DNA of 64,000 bases from Crocinitomicaceae bacterium (GCA_016719925.1 JADJYC010000008.1:144509-208508); one strand, 5' to 3'. Shown: positions 20,530 to 30,850, counted from the first letter of the stretch. Numbers and translations: made by a program. The notes: generated by a model from the sequence alone, not told the origin.

Positions 20530-20759
20530 ATACGACTCATTACAATCTGAATGATTGAGAAACGCATTTGATTATTTATCACGATTGCTTTATTTTTTGT
20601 GAAAATTGTAATTCATGTGACTGGTTCCCCCTCATTTGAAATCCGCTGTTCACAGTGCTGGACCTAATTATCAAACTTTTTTTAAATTTAACCGGCAATG
20701 ATCTGTCATGCAACAAATAAGAACGCATGTGCGTCTTTGCTAAGTAACCTAACCCGAAT

Positions 20760-23700
20760 ATGAAAAAACTTTTGAATTACTTTGAAGTAAAATCACTTTT
20801 CACTTTGCTGATTTTATTTTTTGCATCAGCCGCCTTAACACAGGAAAACTGCAACAACAACATCGATGATGATGCTGACGGATTGATTGATTGTTTAGAT
20901 CCGGATTGTATGGCAAGTTCAGACTGCCCGGCTTTTGCTTTCCCTGGCTCATGTCTTCCCATTGGATATTATCCGGATATTACCGGAACAAAAGGAGGCT
21001 TTAAACCTGCCGGTTCTACAGCTGATGTTACACTTCCTATTATTCCAAATTCTAATCGTGTTTCATTAATTATTCAGGGATGTTATCAGGGAGAAGTAAA
21101 TAATGGAGGTATGGGTGTCAATGACCTCAATCACGCAGAAGAACGTGTAATCTGGGGACGCGTTGAGATGGATTTGGATAACGATATCTCATCCGGTTGG
21201 GTAGAATATCTGGTAAACAATCACGAATCAAGAAGATTCTCCTGGGTAGATCAGCCTTTGAGTCCTGCCAGTACATCAACATACACAACTGTGGGTTATG
21301 ATATGAATGAATTGCTCAACTACAATTTTGTTTTTGATCAGGCAGGACCAAATATTGTTGTTGGCTGCACGCGACCGGAAATTGATATTTCTTACTACGC
21401 TATTTTCTATGGAAATTTTACATCACAAAGTTTAACCCGGATCGACGGTGCGGATCCGTCTCAGTATCCTACTTATTTTGACTCTGGAATTTTACCCGCA
21501 AATATTACTCAAACAATCGATCTTCAGGCAGCGCCAAATGATCCGGATTATATTCAGATCCGGGCTATCGGAATTAATCAGAACCGTTATGGTAATTCAG
21601 GTGTTCTTGTTGAAGATGTGCGTGAAGAATGTATCTCCATCAAATACATTTTACTTGATATGAATAACATGACGGCATCAGGAGCAATCACTGTAAGTAA
21701 CGGAAACATACCTGACATGGCTTCTTCATTTACGTTTGAAAATTACGATATCACAACCGGAAACCGCATTCTTGCCAGTTCAACAACATTAGGCGATGTG
21801 GTTGCAAATCAACTTGCGCCCAATCAAATTTCCATTGCTGATATGACCATAGAAATTGTAGGTAATCAAATGATTATTACAAGAGAATCTGCCTATGCAA
21901 AAGACTACAATGAAATTTATTATATCGAGTTTTTGAAATACACGGATGAACCTTATTCATCCAGTTTCTTCATCACTGATAATGCATACAGCGGACCAAC
22001 AGATATTGGATTTGATTCTGGTGCAAATAATAATGGTATTGGTGTTTCAGGATTTGTAGATTTCACTATACCTAACGGAGCAAAAAGAGCTTATCTGGAA
22101 GTACGTGCCAACGGAAATTATATGCCGTTTACTCCTTCCAGTTTCTTTGCCCCCGCTCCATCCAATACAACAAAAACAAACGGTAACCAGATGTATTGTT
22201 TTACAGAGGTGAATTTTGATTTGAATGCCACCACTGGATTTTATGCAACCGTTACAACAGCAACACAACAACAACTTTACGCCTGGCAGGAAGTGCCAAT
22301 CAACCCAGCTGTAGATTTAACTACAACTGGAATTTATGGTCAGCTTCCCTCCAGTGATGAGCGTATCAATTTTGAAATTATTCCTCCGGATATTTTCCGT
22401 GTGCATCTCACCAATGATAATATTGCCTACGAACGTACTTTGCAGATTACATTTTTAGGTTCAAAAGTAAATCTGGTGTACAGCACATTTGATCAGAACA
22501 CTTCTATCAGTGACGGATGTGACAGTGCTTATTTCGATATGGAAATCTGTAATTCCGGAGGTAGTGATCTAACTCAGCCGGTTCCGATTTCTTTCTATTA
22601 TGGTGATCCTACAACAGATCCTACAGCAGTTTATTTGCAGACAGACATGTACAATCTGAATATTGAACAAGGACAATGTGCAACGTTTACTTTTGGTGTT
22701 GATATTGCATCATTGGGCGGAGCATCAACCGGTGACATCACTGTAGTTTTAAATGACAACGGAAGTTTTGCCGGCGCACCGGGAACAGTTATTCCGGCAG
22801 TATTTCAGGCGGATGATTTATACAATCAGGGTAATGCGGTTTTAGAGTGTGAATTTGATTACAACATCATTTCAGCAAACTATACCATCACTGCACCTCC
22901 ACCGCCAACAATTACATTTAACCAAAATACATTTACAATTTGTCCGGACGATGACGCAACAATTATTGCAACTCCAAGCGGAACAGTTGGGGCAGTAACA
23001 TACGACTGGTCACCTGATCCCGGGTCAACCAATACAATAACTGTTTCACCCAATGTACTTACCTGGTATTACCTTGATCTGACAGATGAATGTCAAACTG
23101 TAACTGATTCTGTTAAAGTTGAAATTGGTTCTGTTAATATCACTTCAATCAATATTACTGATGCAACAAACTGTCCGGGTGTTGTCGGAACTCCGGGATC
23201 TATTTCAGTCTTGCCAAATGATCCAACATGGCTCTATACATTAACAGGAGGAACAGGTACAGTTGGTCCGCAGATTAACGGAAATTTTTCAAATCTCGAC
23301 GGAGGTATGTACTACTTTTTAAATGTGGAAGATGATGCAGGATGTGAAATTGACACAGCTATTTTTGTTGGTCTGGGTGCTAACGCAGTAACTGCAACAT
23401 GGATGCCCGGCGCATTAAGTGACGTAACCTGTTTTGGAGATTTGAACGGCTCCGCAGAAATACAAAATGTTGCCGGCGGAATTACACCTCCGTATGATAT
23501 TACCTGGGTTCATACATCTGGTATTTATGCAACCTCGACAACCGGAGTTGGTGGTGGAAATGCAATCAACAACCTGATGGGCGGTAACTGGATTGTTACT
23601 GTTACCGATCAGGAAGGATGTGCCTGGTCTTTTCTGTTTGACATTTTTGAACCGGAAGAACTTACACTCGTATTCAATTCCAATGAACCATCATGCTTTC

Positions 23701-25007
23701 AGTTTGATGACGGATCTGTTACTGTCAACACAACAGGAGGAAACGGAAGTAATGTTTTTGTAATTGAAGATGGTACAAGTACACAGATTAATTCAGGAAA
23801 TTCCAATACAGCAAATCAATTAGGAACAGGTTGGTATTATGCCTCAATTACCGATTCAGAAGGATGCAGTGTTTTAGATTCTATTTTTCTGGATGAGCCG
23901 GGTGAACTGAATGTAGATTTAAATATTACTGATCCATTGTGTTATGGATACATTACCGGACAAGCCATTGTAGATACTGTATATAATTATACCGGCAGTT
24001 ATGATAATGTCGGATATTTCTGGGCACCTAATCCGGGAGGAATTGGCGGACTTGGCGCAGACTCAGCTACTGCATTGCCAGAAGGGGGATACGTATTAAC
24101 CATCAACGATGAAAACGGATGTTCAAATACATTTGACTTTGATATTACTTATCCTGATTCAATGTACTTCAGTGAACTGGGAATGCATCCGGCGTTTTGC
24201 AGAATGTTTTCTTATCAGAGTGGTAACGGAGTAGTTTACGCTGCCGCTGCCGGCGGAACCGGAAACTTTACCTATACGTGGATCAATTATGAAACCGATG
24301 AATCAAGTAATAATTCAACATGGGGCGGATTAAATCCGGGTGAATATACCATCTATGTAGTTGATGACAATGGTTGTGTTTTATCTTCAGTGATGCAGTT
24401 AGATTCACTGAATCCAATTGCCGATTTTGAAATGACATCTCCGCAGTTTACTTCTAATTATTTTGGAACTGCTCCGGTTGATGTTCACTTCATTAATCTG
24501 TCACAAAATTTTGCCAATGCATTTGATCCAAATGCTGATACTACGTTCTTCTGGAACTTTAATACAGGTAATCCTCCGGGATGGATTATTTCACATGATG
24601 TAAATGAAACATTTGACTCTACTTATCTCAACGGAGGAACATATGATGTTTGTTTAGTTGCTTTAAATAAAAACGGATGTTCAGATACGCTTTGTAAGCC
24701 ACTGGTAATTTATGATCCGTTGGTTTTTGTTCCCGTAAACGTATTCACCCCTGGATCTGGTGATGCAAATAACGTATTCACTTTCTATGACAAATCATTT
24801 GCTGTGGCAGAATTTCAATGCACAATTGTTAACCGCTGGGGAGTTGTCATGTTTGAAATGGATGACATTACCGATGCCTGGGATGGTACAGATAAAAACG
24901 GTTCAGCATGCGTTGACGGAGTTTACTTTTATACTTACACAGGCGCAGCACAAAACGGAACTCCTTTTGAAGGACAAGGCAACGTTACACTTATCAGAGG
25001 AAAATAA
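20760..25007 (+). CDS. Large T9SS type B cargo with SprB-like repeats
   Basis: A 1415-aa secreted protein. A signal peptide (to about residue 28, ...ASAALTQE) is followed by an Asp/Asn/Cys motif (NNNIDDDADGLIDCLDPDC), a long beta-rich N-terminal region (~60-720) and several Ig/PKD-like and SprB-like repeats (~720-1290). The SprB-like repeats include DVTCFGDLNGSAEI, EPSCFQFDDGSVTVN and DPLCYGYITGQAIVD. The C-terminal ~90 residues are a gliding-motility-associated CHU_C sorting domain: VNVFTPGSGDANNVF, VNRWGVVMFE, DAWDGTDKNG, DGVYFYTY. Such proteins are exported by T9SS and attached to the surface, often as adhesins. The frame is intact over 4.2 kb and ends at a strong terminator. Ligand unknown. 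Confidence 0.88.
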   Translation: MKKLLNYFEVKSLFTLLILFFASAALTQENCNNNIDDDADGLIDCLDPDCMASSDCPAFAFPGSCLPIGYYPDITGTKGGFKPAGSTADVTLPIIPNSNRVSLIIQGCYQGEVNNGGMGVNDLNHAEERVIWGRVEMDLDNDISSGWVEYLVNNHESRRFSWVDQPLSPASTSTYTTVGYDMNELLNYNFVFDQAGPNIVVGCTRPEIDISYYAIFYGNFTSQSLTRIDGADPSQYPTYFDSGILPANITQTIDLQAAPNDPDYIQIRAIGINQNRYGNSGVLVEDVREECISIKYILLDMNNMTASGAITVSNGNIPDMASSFTFENYDITTGNRILASSTTLGDVVANQLAPNQISIADMTIEIVGNQMIITRESAYAKDYNEIYYIEFLKYTDEPYSSSFFITDNAYSGPTDIGFDSGANNNGIGVSGFVDFTIPNGAKRAYLEVRANGNYMPFTPSSFFAPAPSNTTKTNGNQMYCFTEVNFDLNATTGFYATVTTATQQQLYAWQEVPINPAVDLTTTGIYGQLPSSDERINFEIIPPDIFRVHLTNDNIAYERTLQITFLGSKVNLVYSTFDQNTSISDGCDSAYFDMEICNSGGSDLTQPVPISFYYGDPTTDPTAVYLQTDMYNLNIEQGQCATFTFGVDIASLGGASTGDITVVLNDNGSFAGAPGTVIPAVFQADDLYNQGNAVLECEFDYNIISANYTITAPPPPTITFNQNTFTICPDDDATIIATPSGTVGAVTYDWSPDPGSTNTITVSPNVLTWYYLDLTDECQTVTDSVKVEIGSVNITSINITDATNCPGVVGTPGSISVLPNDPTWLYTLTGGTGTVGPQINGNFSNLDGGMYYFLNVEDDAGCEIDTAIFVGLGANAVTATWMPGALSDVTCFGDLNGSAEIQNVAGGITPPYDITWVHTSGIYATSTTGVGGGNAINNLMGGNWIVTVTDQEGCAWSFLFDIFEPEELTLVFNSNEPSCFQFDDGSVTVNTTGGNGSNVFVIEDGTSTQINSGNSNTANQLGTGWYYASITDSEGCSVLDSIFLDEPGELNVDLNITDPLCYGYITGQAIVDTVYNYTGSYDNVGYFWAPNPGGIGGLGADSATALPEGGYVLTINDENGCSNTFDFDITYPDSMYFSELGMHPAFCRMFSYQSGNGVVYAAAAGGTGNFTYTWINYETDESSNNSTWGGLNPGEYTIYVVDDNGCVLSSVMQLDSLNPIADFEMTSPQFTSNYFGTAPVDVHFINLSQNFANAFDPNADTTFFWNFNTGNPPGWIISHDVNETFDSTYLNGGTYDVCLVALNKNGCSDTLCKPLVIYDPLVFVPVNVFTPGSGDANNVFTFYDKSFAVAEFQCTIVNRWGVVMFEMDDITDAWDGTDKNGSACVDGVYFYTYTGAAQNGTPFEGQGNVTLIRGK

Positions 25008-25027
25008 TTCTGCTAGAATAACTTTAG

Positions 25028-25066
25028 AAAAAAATCCGCTTCCAGGTTTTGGGGCGGATTTTTTTT
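25028..25066 (+). terminator. Strong intrinsic terminator
   Basis: A 12-bp stem (A7 plus TCCGC at 25028-25039; GCGGA plus T7 at 25054-25065) with a 14-nt loop and an 8-T tract, 21 nt after the stop of the type B cargo gene. Confidence 0.85.
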
Positions 25067-25307
25067 GATAAATCAATATAATAGCTTTCAGTGCGCTTAG
25101 CGGCAAACGATCCTGCTATAAATCAGGGTTTCGCAGTCATGATCTCCCGCAGATATACGCAAACAAATTACGCTGAATACACAGAATTTTGAAGTAAATA
25201 ATTTCAGCAATTATCCGCGCCATTTTTCTGCGGAAATCTGCGGGAAAAATATTTTGATCACAGAAAATATTTCTGCTTCTTCTAATTTTAGTATGTCCAC
25301 GGAAAAT
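25067..25307. repeat. Intergenic region with spaced inverted repeat
   Basis: No gene is seen here. TCCCGCAGAT at 25145-25154 is exactly complementary to ATCTGCGGGA at 25236-25245, with 81 nt between. Both arms are embedded in the cgcagat/tgcggaaatctgcgg wording common in intergenic repeats of Flavobacteriales genomes. Confidence 0.45.
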
Positions 25308-26107
25308 TTATTTCTCTTTGCGCAGATATGCCAGATAATAAACAGATGAAACAAGAAGTGTTCCTCCGATTATATTACCAATAGTTGAAGCAAGAATATT
25401 ATAAAACATTCCGGTTATATTCATCGGTTCTGGTGAAAGCACATAGCCATATGGAAGAAAAAACCAATTTGCAATGCTGTGTTCAAATCCAATTGCAACA
25501 AACACAGAAACCGGAAAAATAATTGCCAGAATTTTATCCGTTACGGTATGTCCCGCCATTACTATCCAGACAGCAATACAAACAAGTGCATTACATAAAA
25601 CACCTCTGATCAAAACCACAACAAAACTCAGTTCAGATTTATTTTTTGCGATTGCCACTGCGTGATTTCCAACTTCGCCGGCATTGAGAGAATCAATATC
25701 TGCAAACCATACCAGCATAACTGTTAATATTGCTCCTACAGCATTTCCTGTGTAAACGATTATCCAGTTTCTGACCAGATCACTTGTTTTTATTTTTCCG
25801 GAAGCCCAGGCCATTGCCATCAGATTATTCCCGGTAAATAGTTCTGCTCCCGCAATAACTACCAGAATTAATCCCAGTGAAAAGTAATACCACCAATCAA
25901 ACGTGAAATTCCAAAATCCAAATCGCTGTTACAGGTTGTGACCAGATAAAAAAGTGCGCCCATGGAAATAAATGCACCCGCCAGTAACGCCAGCACAAAA
26001 AGTTTAATCAATGACAGCCGCGCCTTGGTGACTCCTGTTTGCTCAATCCGGTGTGCAATCTCTGAAGGATTGTAAGCGTCTGAATTATTTTGTGTTTCCG
26101 GATTCAT
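25308..26107 (-). CDS. Formate/nitrite transporter family protein (frameshifted)
   Basis: Pentameric inner-membrane channel of the FNT family (FocA/NirC/YfdC-like) for small monovalent anions such as formate or nitrite. Repaired length is 266 aa with six membrane helices. Family hallmarks: AGAELFTGNNLMA after helix 2, a GNAVGA turn, RGVLCNALVCIAVW in helix 4 and FEHSIANWFFLP, with the conserved pore histidine, in helix 5. The N-terminus is a cytosolic helix with a hydrophilic extension. The frame breaks near residue 75: adding one A to the plus-strand run 25880-25883 gives GGITFSLGLILVVIAGAELF. The YfdC-like N-terminus makes the substrate unclear. A near-consensus -7 box TACGTTTA (26117-26124) is 9 nt upstream of the ATG. 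Confidence 0.88.
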
Positions 26108-26175
26108 TAATACTACTAAACGTATGTTGTACGGGGATTTTAAGATTTTGTTTGGGTGAACAGAACTCTTTGAAA

Positions 26176-28824
26176 CTAATTTATCATTCCGTTCAAAAAT
26201 TCATTTTCTTCCATACACTTCTCACAAAAAACATTTCTTAGTTCTTCATGGTCGAAAGCCTGAAACGGAATTTTGCATTCGTTAATAAATAAATTGCACC
26301 AGCGAGTTGTACCCATTTGAGCAGATAAATCTATTAACCATTGATAAAATGCCTCCGATCCAGCCTCAGAAGGATGCCTGAAATAAAGAGGTACAAGGTA
26401 ATCCAGCACCTCTTCGTTTTCACTAAACGGTTCAAGATAAAAAATTGCAGCGTTGTGATTTGAAAAAAATACGGAAGCTCTGCCAAGTTTAAGTGCAATA
26501 TCTTTATTCATTCGTCCACGCTTAACATAAAACTGATAGATCTGAGAAATACATATCTGCGCCTCCTTTGATTTTGCTGCCGGATCTAATGCAAAGACTT
26601 TATTCAGGAGCAGCATGTTCATATTGAAACTAATATTCTCGATATTATACATAGCCACTGAATCTGAATTATAAAAATATTGCAGATGCATCATATTATC
26701 CAGAACAGCCTGTATCCTTTCTTGCTCAACAAAAGAAAGATGCTGCAGGGATCTTGAACTAAAAAGACTGCCGTTATAAATAGTTTTTGATGATGCAAAG
26801 GCAAGATACTTGGTCATCATCAGATTCAAATCGTTCACATGATTTGCCATCCAGATTTTGTTCATTCTGAACTCATCATAATAGGTATGACCAACCAATG
26901 CAAATGTTTCTACAAGATTCGGACTTTTCTGATAAGCTAAAGGCATTTTGATTGACGCAATATATGAAGCAGGTAATCTGCCTTCAGCAGTTCTCGTATA
27001 AACATATTGGAACAACAAATAAAATTGGGCCAGCCACGGCTCTTCACTAATTTTTTTTGTGCGGGACTTTTGTATCTCCGTTTCAATTTTTCTGAAATCA
27101 CGTTTCAGATAATATTCCAGATTTTTATCTGAAAATGGAATGCGTGTATATATTCTGATTTCTGCCCTCCGTTCTTTTGATAAAACAGATTCCAAATCGT
27201 CTACAGCATTTCCATTCAGGGCATTGGTGATTTCTGATTCTGACGCGTTAGCAAGATGTGACCATTCCGGAATTTTTTTCACATCTCTTCTAAATTCATT
27301 CCATGCAGTTGATGTTTTGACTCTGACAAAAGCTTCTTCTTCTTGATTTTCCAACAAAATTTTGACAATGTTGGCTGCCCGCTTTTCCTGTAAATTGTGA
27401 TTGATAACGGAATCACCTTCAACGGAACTGTACGCGTGAATGAATATTGAATCAATTTCAAATGAAACGTCAGTCAGCGACAAAAGAAAAGGATCAATAT
27501 CAGCCCGACTAAAATCAGATTTACCCTGTTCAAAAGGAATTGTAAAGTCTATGGTTTTGTATTCCGGTTCAAAAACATAATTCGTTCCGGTATCGGGTGG
27601 AATGAAATCAGTCTTGACAGAATCCACGAACAATTCACTGCAGTAACCGGTAAAATAATCTATTTGACAAATTTGTTTGTCTTGAATATAAACCAGGTTA
27701 TGCTGCCAGTTTCCTCTTATATCATTAGGCAGTCTGCCCAACCTGATTTCAAAATATTCACTGGAATACTTGTCAACCTTATAATGAGAAAATCTGTTGA
27801 TCAATTTCACATTTTCTTCTCCAAACAAATACGGAAGAAATCTTACCTCCTTGTTTCGTTTTCTTACTTTATATCCGCTCAATAAATCTTTACGGTATTT
27901 AGGCATCAGAATTCTTCCATTTAATCTGATCTGACCGTTTCTTCTCGAAGGTTTCACGTAATATGCCGGATTGCCGCACATGTAATCATCAAACTGAACA
28001 ATTTCAATAGCAAATCCATCAAACTTATCGTGAACTAAATCACTTACATATTTTGAATTTTCAACACGAAGAATAAAATTACCATCTTCATACCGGCAAG
28101 TAATTGCAGGTTTATTTTTTACAAGAGTATCACAACCTGCACAGTTCAGCGGTGAATCATGAGTGAGCCCCCAATCATAAGCATACTGTTTAATCAGATC
28201 CCGCTCTATTCCTTTGAAACTTGTTGGAACCAGTTCAGGTTCATAATTCGAATAAGGGAAAAATGATTTTGACTCATCAAAAGAATATTTATATAGCACC
28301 CGCGCAAATTTCTGACAGGCATAAACTGCTCCGTTTTCTCCCAGAGCAACAGAAACACCTGTAATTTGATAGTCAGGTGTAATCAGATTTTTATAGTGCC
28401 CGGGTGAATTTACCCATCCGTTAATGATTGAATTTGCAAGTCCTTCATACGATTCCGTGTTGAATATCTTTCCATCCTTACTTTTTACCAATCTGTTTCT
28501 TGTTGAACGTAAAACATTTTCTCCGGTCAGATAATTTTTGGCACCAAAAAACTCAGCCCTTAATTGCGGTGAATACGTTTCCTTTTTATCGTCTTCAAAA
28601 TGTGACAAAACACTTTCCTTTGCCATATAATTGGCATGATGCAGAGATGCCACGTAGAGCACTGAATCATTCACAAGGGCCTTTAAACCCAGTCCGGTGC
28701 GAATGCTGTCAATTTTTGTTTTTACAAGATGCTCTAAATATTTCTGATCAAAATTAAGTGAGTCTATTTTGGAATAGCACTTCCATGAAAAAATCAAAAA
28801 CAATATAACGAGCAGTTTACGCAT
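26176..28824 (-). CDS. Secreted CAP-domain protein with OmpA-like and helical regions
   Basis: An 882-aa protein with three parts. A signal peptide (1-18) leads into a CAP/SCP domain (~25-175). CAP signatures are HHANYMAKESVLSHFE (61-76), GENV (101-104) and WVNSPGHYKNL (137-147), so the His-Glu-His cavity residues are kept. A Cys-containing middle region (CAGC at 228-231) is followed at ~426-570 by an OmpA-like fold. This contains IPFEQGKSDFS, an IFIHAYSSVEGD strand-turn and NHNLQEKRAANIVKIL, ending in KERRAEIRIY. The last ~300 residues are helical and resemble TPR-like packing, with no named family. CAP domains act in lipid or protease roles and OmpA folds often hold peptidoglycan, so a cell-wall-tethered extracytoplasmic role is a fair inference. 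The frame is intact; it is transcribed alone. Confidence 0.75.
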   Translation of the reverse strand: MRKLLVILFLIFSWKCYSKIDSLNFDQKYLEHLVKTKIDSIRTGLGLKALVNDSVLYVASLHHANYMAKESVLSHFEDDKKETYSPQLRAEFFGAKNYLTGENVLRSTRNRLVKSKDGKIFNTESYEGLANSIINGWVNSPGHYKNLITPDYQITGVSVALGENGAVYACQKFARVLYKYSFDESKSFFPYSNYEPELVPTSFKGIERDLIKQYAYDWGLTHDSPLNCAGCDTLVKNKPAITCRYEDGNFILRVENSKYVSDLVHDKFDGFAIEIVQFDDYMCGNPAYYVKPSRRNGQIRLNGRILMPKYRKDLLSGYKVRKRNKEVRFLPYLFGEENVKLINRFSHYKVDKYSSEYFEIRLGRLPNDIRGNWQHNLVYIQDKQICQIDYFTGYCSELFVDSVKTDFIPPDTGTNYVFEPEYKTIDFTIPFEQGKSDFSRADIDPFLLSLTDVSFEIDSIFIHAYSSVEGDSVINHNLQEKRAANIVKILLENQEEEAFVRVKTSTAWNEFRRDVKKIPEWSHLANASESEITNALNGNAVDDLESVLSKERRAEIRIYTRIPFSDKNLEYYLKRDFRKIETEIQKSRTKKISEEPWLAQFYLLFQYVYTRTAEGRLPASYIASIKMPLAYQKSPNLVETFALVGHTYYDEFRMNKIWMANHVNDLNLMMTKYLAFASSKTIYNGSLFSSRSLQHLSFVEQERIQAVLDNMMHLQYFYNSDSVAMYNIENISFNMNMLLLNKVFALDPAAKSKEAQICISQIYQFYVKRGRMNKDIALKLGRASVFFSNHNAAIFYLEPFSENEEVLDYLVPLYFRHPSEAGSEAFYQWLIDLSAQMGTTRWCNLFINECKIPFQAFDHEELRNVFCEKCMEENEFLNGMIN

Positions 28825-28965
28825 TTACAGGCATCATTCAATGAATTGATGTAACGAAAGTACAAAGGTTACTATTGTCTTTTGGGATTTAAGGAAAATT
28901 TAGTAAAAACAGAAGATCTTCTTTAAACAGATTAAGTGCCAGAACCATTAAAATAAGAACCAATA

Positions 28966-29095
28966 ATCCCGACGCTCGAAGTACAGATTATTTCAAAAGA
29001 ACTTTTTTGGCTCGGTCGGGATGATACCATTGCTAAATTTGTTTGAGCGAGATTGGTAAAATTGAAATTTGTTTGAAACAAATTAAGCATTGGTA
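28966..29095. repeat. Two inverted repeats between genes
   Basis: ATCCCGAC at 28966-28973 pairs with GTCGGGAT at 29015-29022. Next to it, a 20-nt arm at 29025-29044 (TACCATTGCTAAATTTGTTT) pairs with 29076-29095 with two mismatches. AAATTTGTTTGA also occurs as a direct repeat at 29035-29046 and 29065-29076. There is no gene in this 270-nt gap. This looks like a palindromic intergenic element rather than a simple terminator. Confidence 0.5.
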
Positions 29096-29096
29096 A

Positions 29097-29831
29097 TCAA
29101 AACCACCCCACCGAAATTCCCACTGAAAACAACTGAAGTTTGTTGCTTAAATCACTTGTAAATAGTGTTGTCATATCATAATAACCAAACAACATGATAT
29201 TGTCAAACCCGATACGCAAAGTTGGTCCGTAATGAATTCTGTTCAGATCAGGAAAATTAAACTCTTTATATTCTGCACTTCCGACTCTCCACTTATGATA
29301 ATTCTCTACCATAAATCCAGCTTTAAAACCCGGATAAAATTTAAACTTGCCGCGTTCTCTTGCTGTTCGTATTCTGATTTCAAATGGTACTTCCACAAAA
29401 TTGAAAACCGTGCGGTTGATCCAGCGGTCAGGTCCGGTGTATAAAGAAAGTGAAGTGTATTCTTCACCGCCGGTTGAAGTCATAAAAGTAAAATCACCGT
29501 CATGTCTTACACAGAAATGAGAATATCCCAAACCAAGAGCCATTCCAAAAACGGATTTTTTAGTAAACGGAATGTCAAACATTAAATTGATATTGTGACC
29601 AAGCGCATAAAAAGCAGTGGTTGTTCCGCCGGGTTCACCCAGCCAGGAGTTCCAGTAAAAATCAGTATTCAGTCTGTCAAATTTGTCGGGAGAATTTTCA
29701 GTTGGAGCAGACAATCCCGAATAAAGACGCATAATTCCCGGACGTCTTTTTATAAAAGGATGAATACGCTCTTCCTGCGAAAATGAAATGACGCTTTGTA
29801 TTAAAATCAATATTAAAACTGCTCTTTTCAA
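29097..29831 (-). CDS. Outer-membrane beta-barrel protein
   Basis: A 244-aa protein with signal peptide MKRAVLILILIQSVISFSQ and a chain of short amphipathic strands alternating with turns. It ends in the aromatic GISVGWF typical of barrels inserted by BamA. The arrangement (SVFGMALGLGYSHF, FVEVPFEIRIRTA, FYPGFKAGFMVENYHKWR, YGPTLRIGFDNIMLFGYYDMTTLF) is like the PorT-type outer-membrane barrel family (PF13568), whose small members are abundant in Bacteroidota. No specific ligand is suggested. It starts 1 nt after the galE stop, as the third gene of the YceI-galE unit. Confidence 0.7.
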   Translation of the reverse strand: MKRAVLILILIQSVISFSQEERIHPFIKRRPGIMRLYSGLSAPTENSPDKFDRLNTDFYWNSWLGEPGGTTTAFYALGHNINLMFDIPFTKKSVFGMALGLGYSHFCVRHDGDFTFMTSTGGEEYTSLSLYTGPDRWINRTVFNFVEVPFEIRIRTARERGKFKFYPGFKAGFMVENYHKWRVGSAEYKEFNFPDLNRIHYGPTLRIGFDNIMLFGYYDMTTLFTSDLSNKLQLFSVGISVGWF

Positions 29832-29832
29832 A

Positions 29833-30846
29833 TCACAATGTTTTCTCCCAATCCCAGGAATGTTTTAGTGCGTCAGCAACTGAATATTGACATTTCCAGC
29901 CGAGTTCTTTTTCAGCTTTTGACGGATTTGCAAAAATCTGCTCTACGTCACCTGCTCGTCTCGGACCGATTTTATAATTCAGTTTTACTCCGTTTACTTT
30001 CTCAAAATTATGGATTATTTCCAAAACGGATGATCCTTTTCCGGTTCCAAGATTAAACGCCTCACAACAATTTTTTGTTTGTCTTTCAAGCCACTCAATT
30101 GCCTTTACATGAGCTTTTGCTAAATCCACTACATGAATGTAGTCACGAATATTTGTTCCGTCAGGCGTATTATAATCATTCCCATTCACAACTAATTGCT
30201 CTCTTAAACCGGCAGCCGTTTGTGTAATATAAGGAACCAGATTATTAGGAATTCCATTAGGCAGTTCACCTAATTTTGAAGTGGGGTGCGCACCAATCGG
30301 ATTAAAATATCGCAGCAATGCTCCTTTAATATTCTGACCTGATGCAAGTACCGATTCAACAATCCGCTCACAAATAATTTTTGTATCACCATACGGTGAA
30401 TTTGCTTTTTGAATCAGCGTATTTTCTGTTACTTCGGGCTTATCAGGTTGTCCATAAACAGTGCACGAAGATGAAAAAACAAGATTTGAAATTCCGGTTT
30501 CTTTCATTGCATTCAAAACTGTGCAGAGTGAACCGATATTATTCTGATAATACATTGTAGGTTTCTGAACTGATTCACCTACGGCCTTGTAAGCAGCAAA
30601 ATGAATTACGCCCGCAATGTCATTGTGATTTCTGAAAACACTCAGTACCTCTTTTTCATCTGCACAATCAACAGCATATCCCAACGGTGATTTACCAGTG
30701 AGTTCAGCAATACGATCAATAATCCAGGATCTGGAATTTCTGAAATCATCAATTATTACAGGTTCATAACCAGCCGCAACAAGTTCCACCACGGTGTGTG
30801 AACCAATGTATCCGGCACCTCCTGTAACAATGATTTTTTTGTTCAC
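29833..30846 (-). CDS. galE: UDP-glucose 4-epimerase GalE
   Basis: Interconverts UDP-glucose and UDP-galactose (and often the N-acetyl forms) for surface polysaccharides; NAD-dependent cytosolic extended short-chain dehydrogenase. 337 aa, normal length. GGAGYIGSHT (9-18) binds NAD; the catalytic SSSCTVYG (125-132) and Tyr152/Lys156 in PYGDTK are present. LLRYFNPIGAHPTSKLGE, GTNIRDYIHVVDLA and the C-terminal RRAGDVEQIFANPSKAEKELGW are typical of GalE rather than of other epimerases. It begins 4 nt after the YceI gene stop and lies 1 nt before the barrel gene, so co-transcription is almost certain, although a functional link is not obvious. Confidence 0.95.
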   Translation of the reverse strand: MNKKIIVTGGAGYIGSHTVVELVAAGYEPVIIDDFRNSRSWIIDRIAELTGKSPLGYAVDCADEKEVLSVFRNHNDIAGVIHFAAYKAVGESVQKPTMYYQNNIGSLCTVLNAMKETGISNLVFSSSCTVYGQPDKPEVTENTLIQKANSPYGDTKIICERIVESVLASGQNIKGALLRYFNPIGAHPTSKLGELPNGIPNNLVPYITQTAAGLREQLVVNGNDYNTPDGTNIRDYIHVVDLAKAHVKAIEWLERQTKNCCEAFNLGTGKGSSVLEIIHNFEKVNGVKLNYKIGPRRAGDVEQIFANPSKAEKELGWKCQYSVADALKHSWDWEKTL

Positions 30847-30850
30847 CTGA

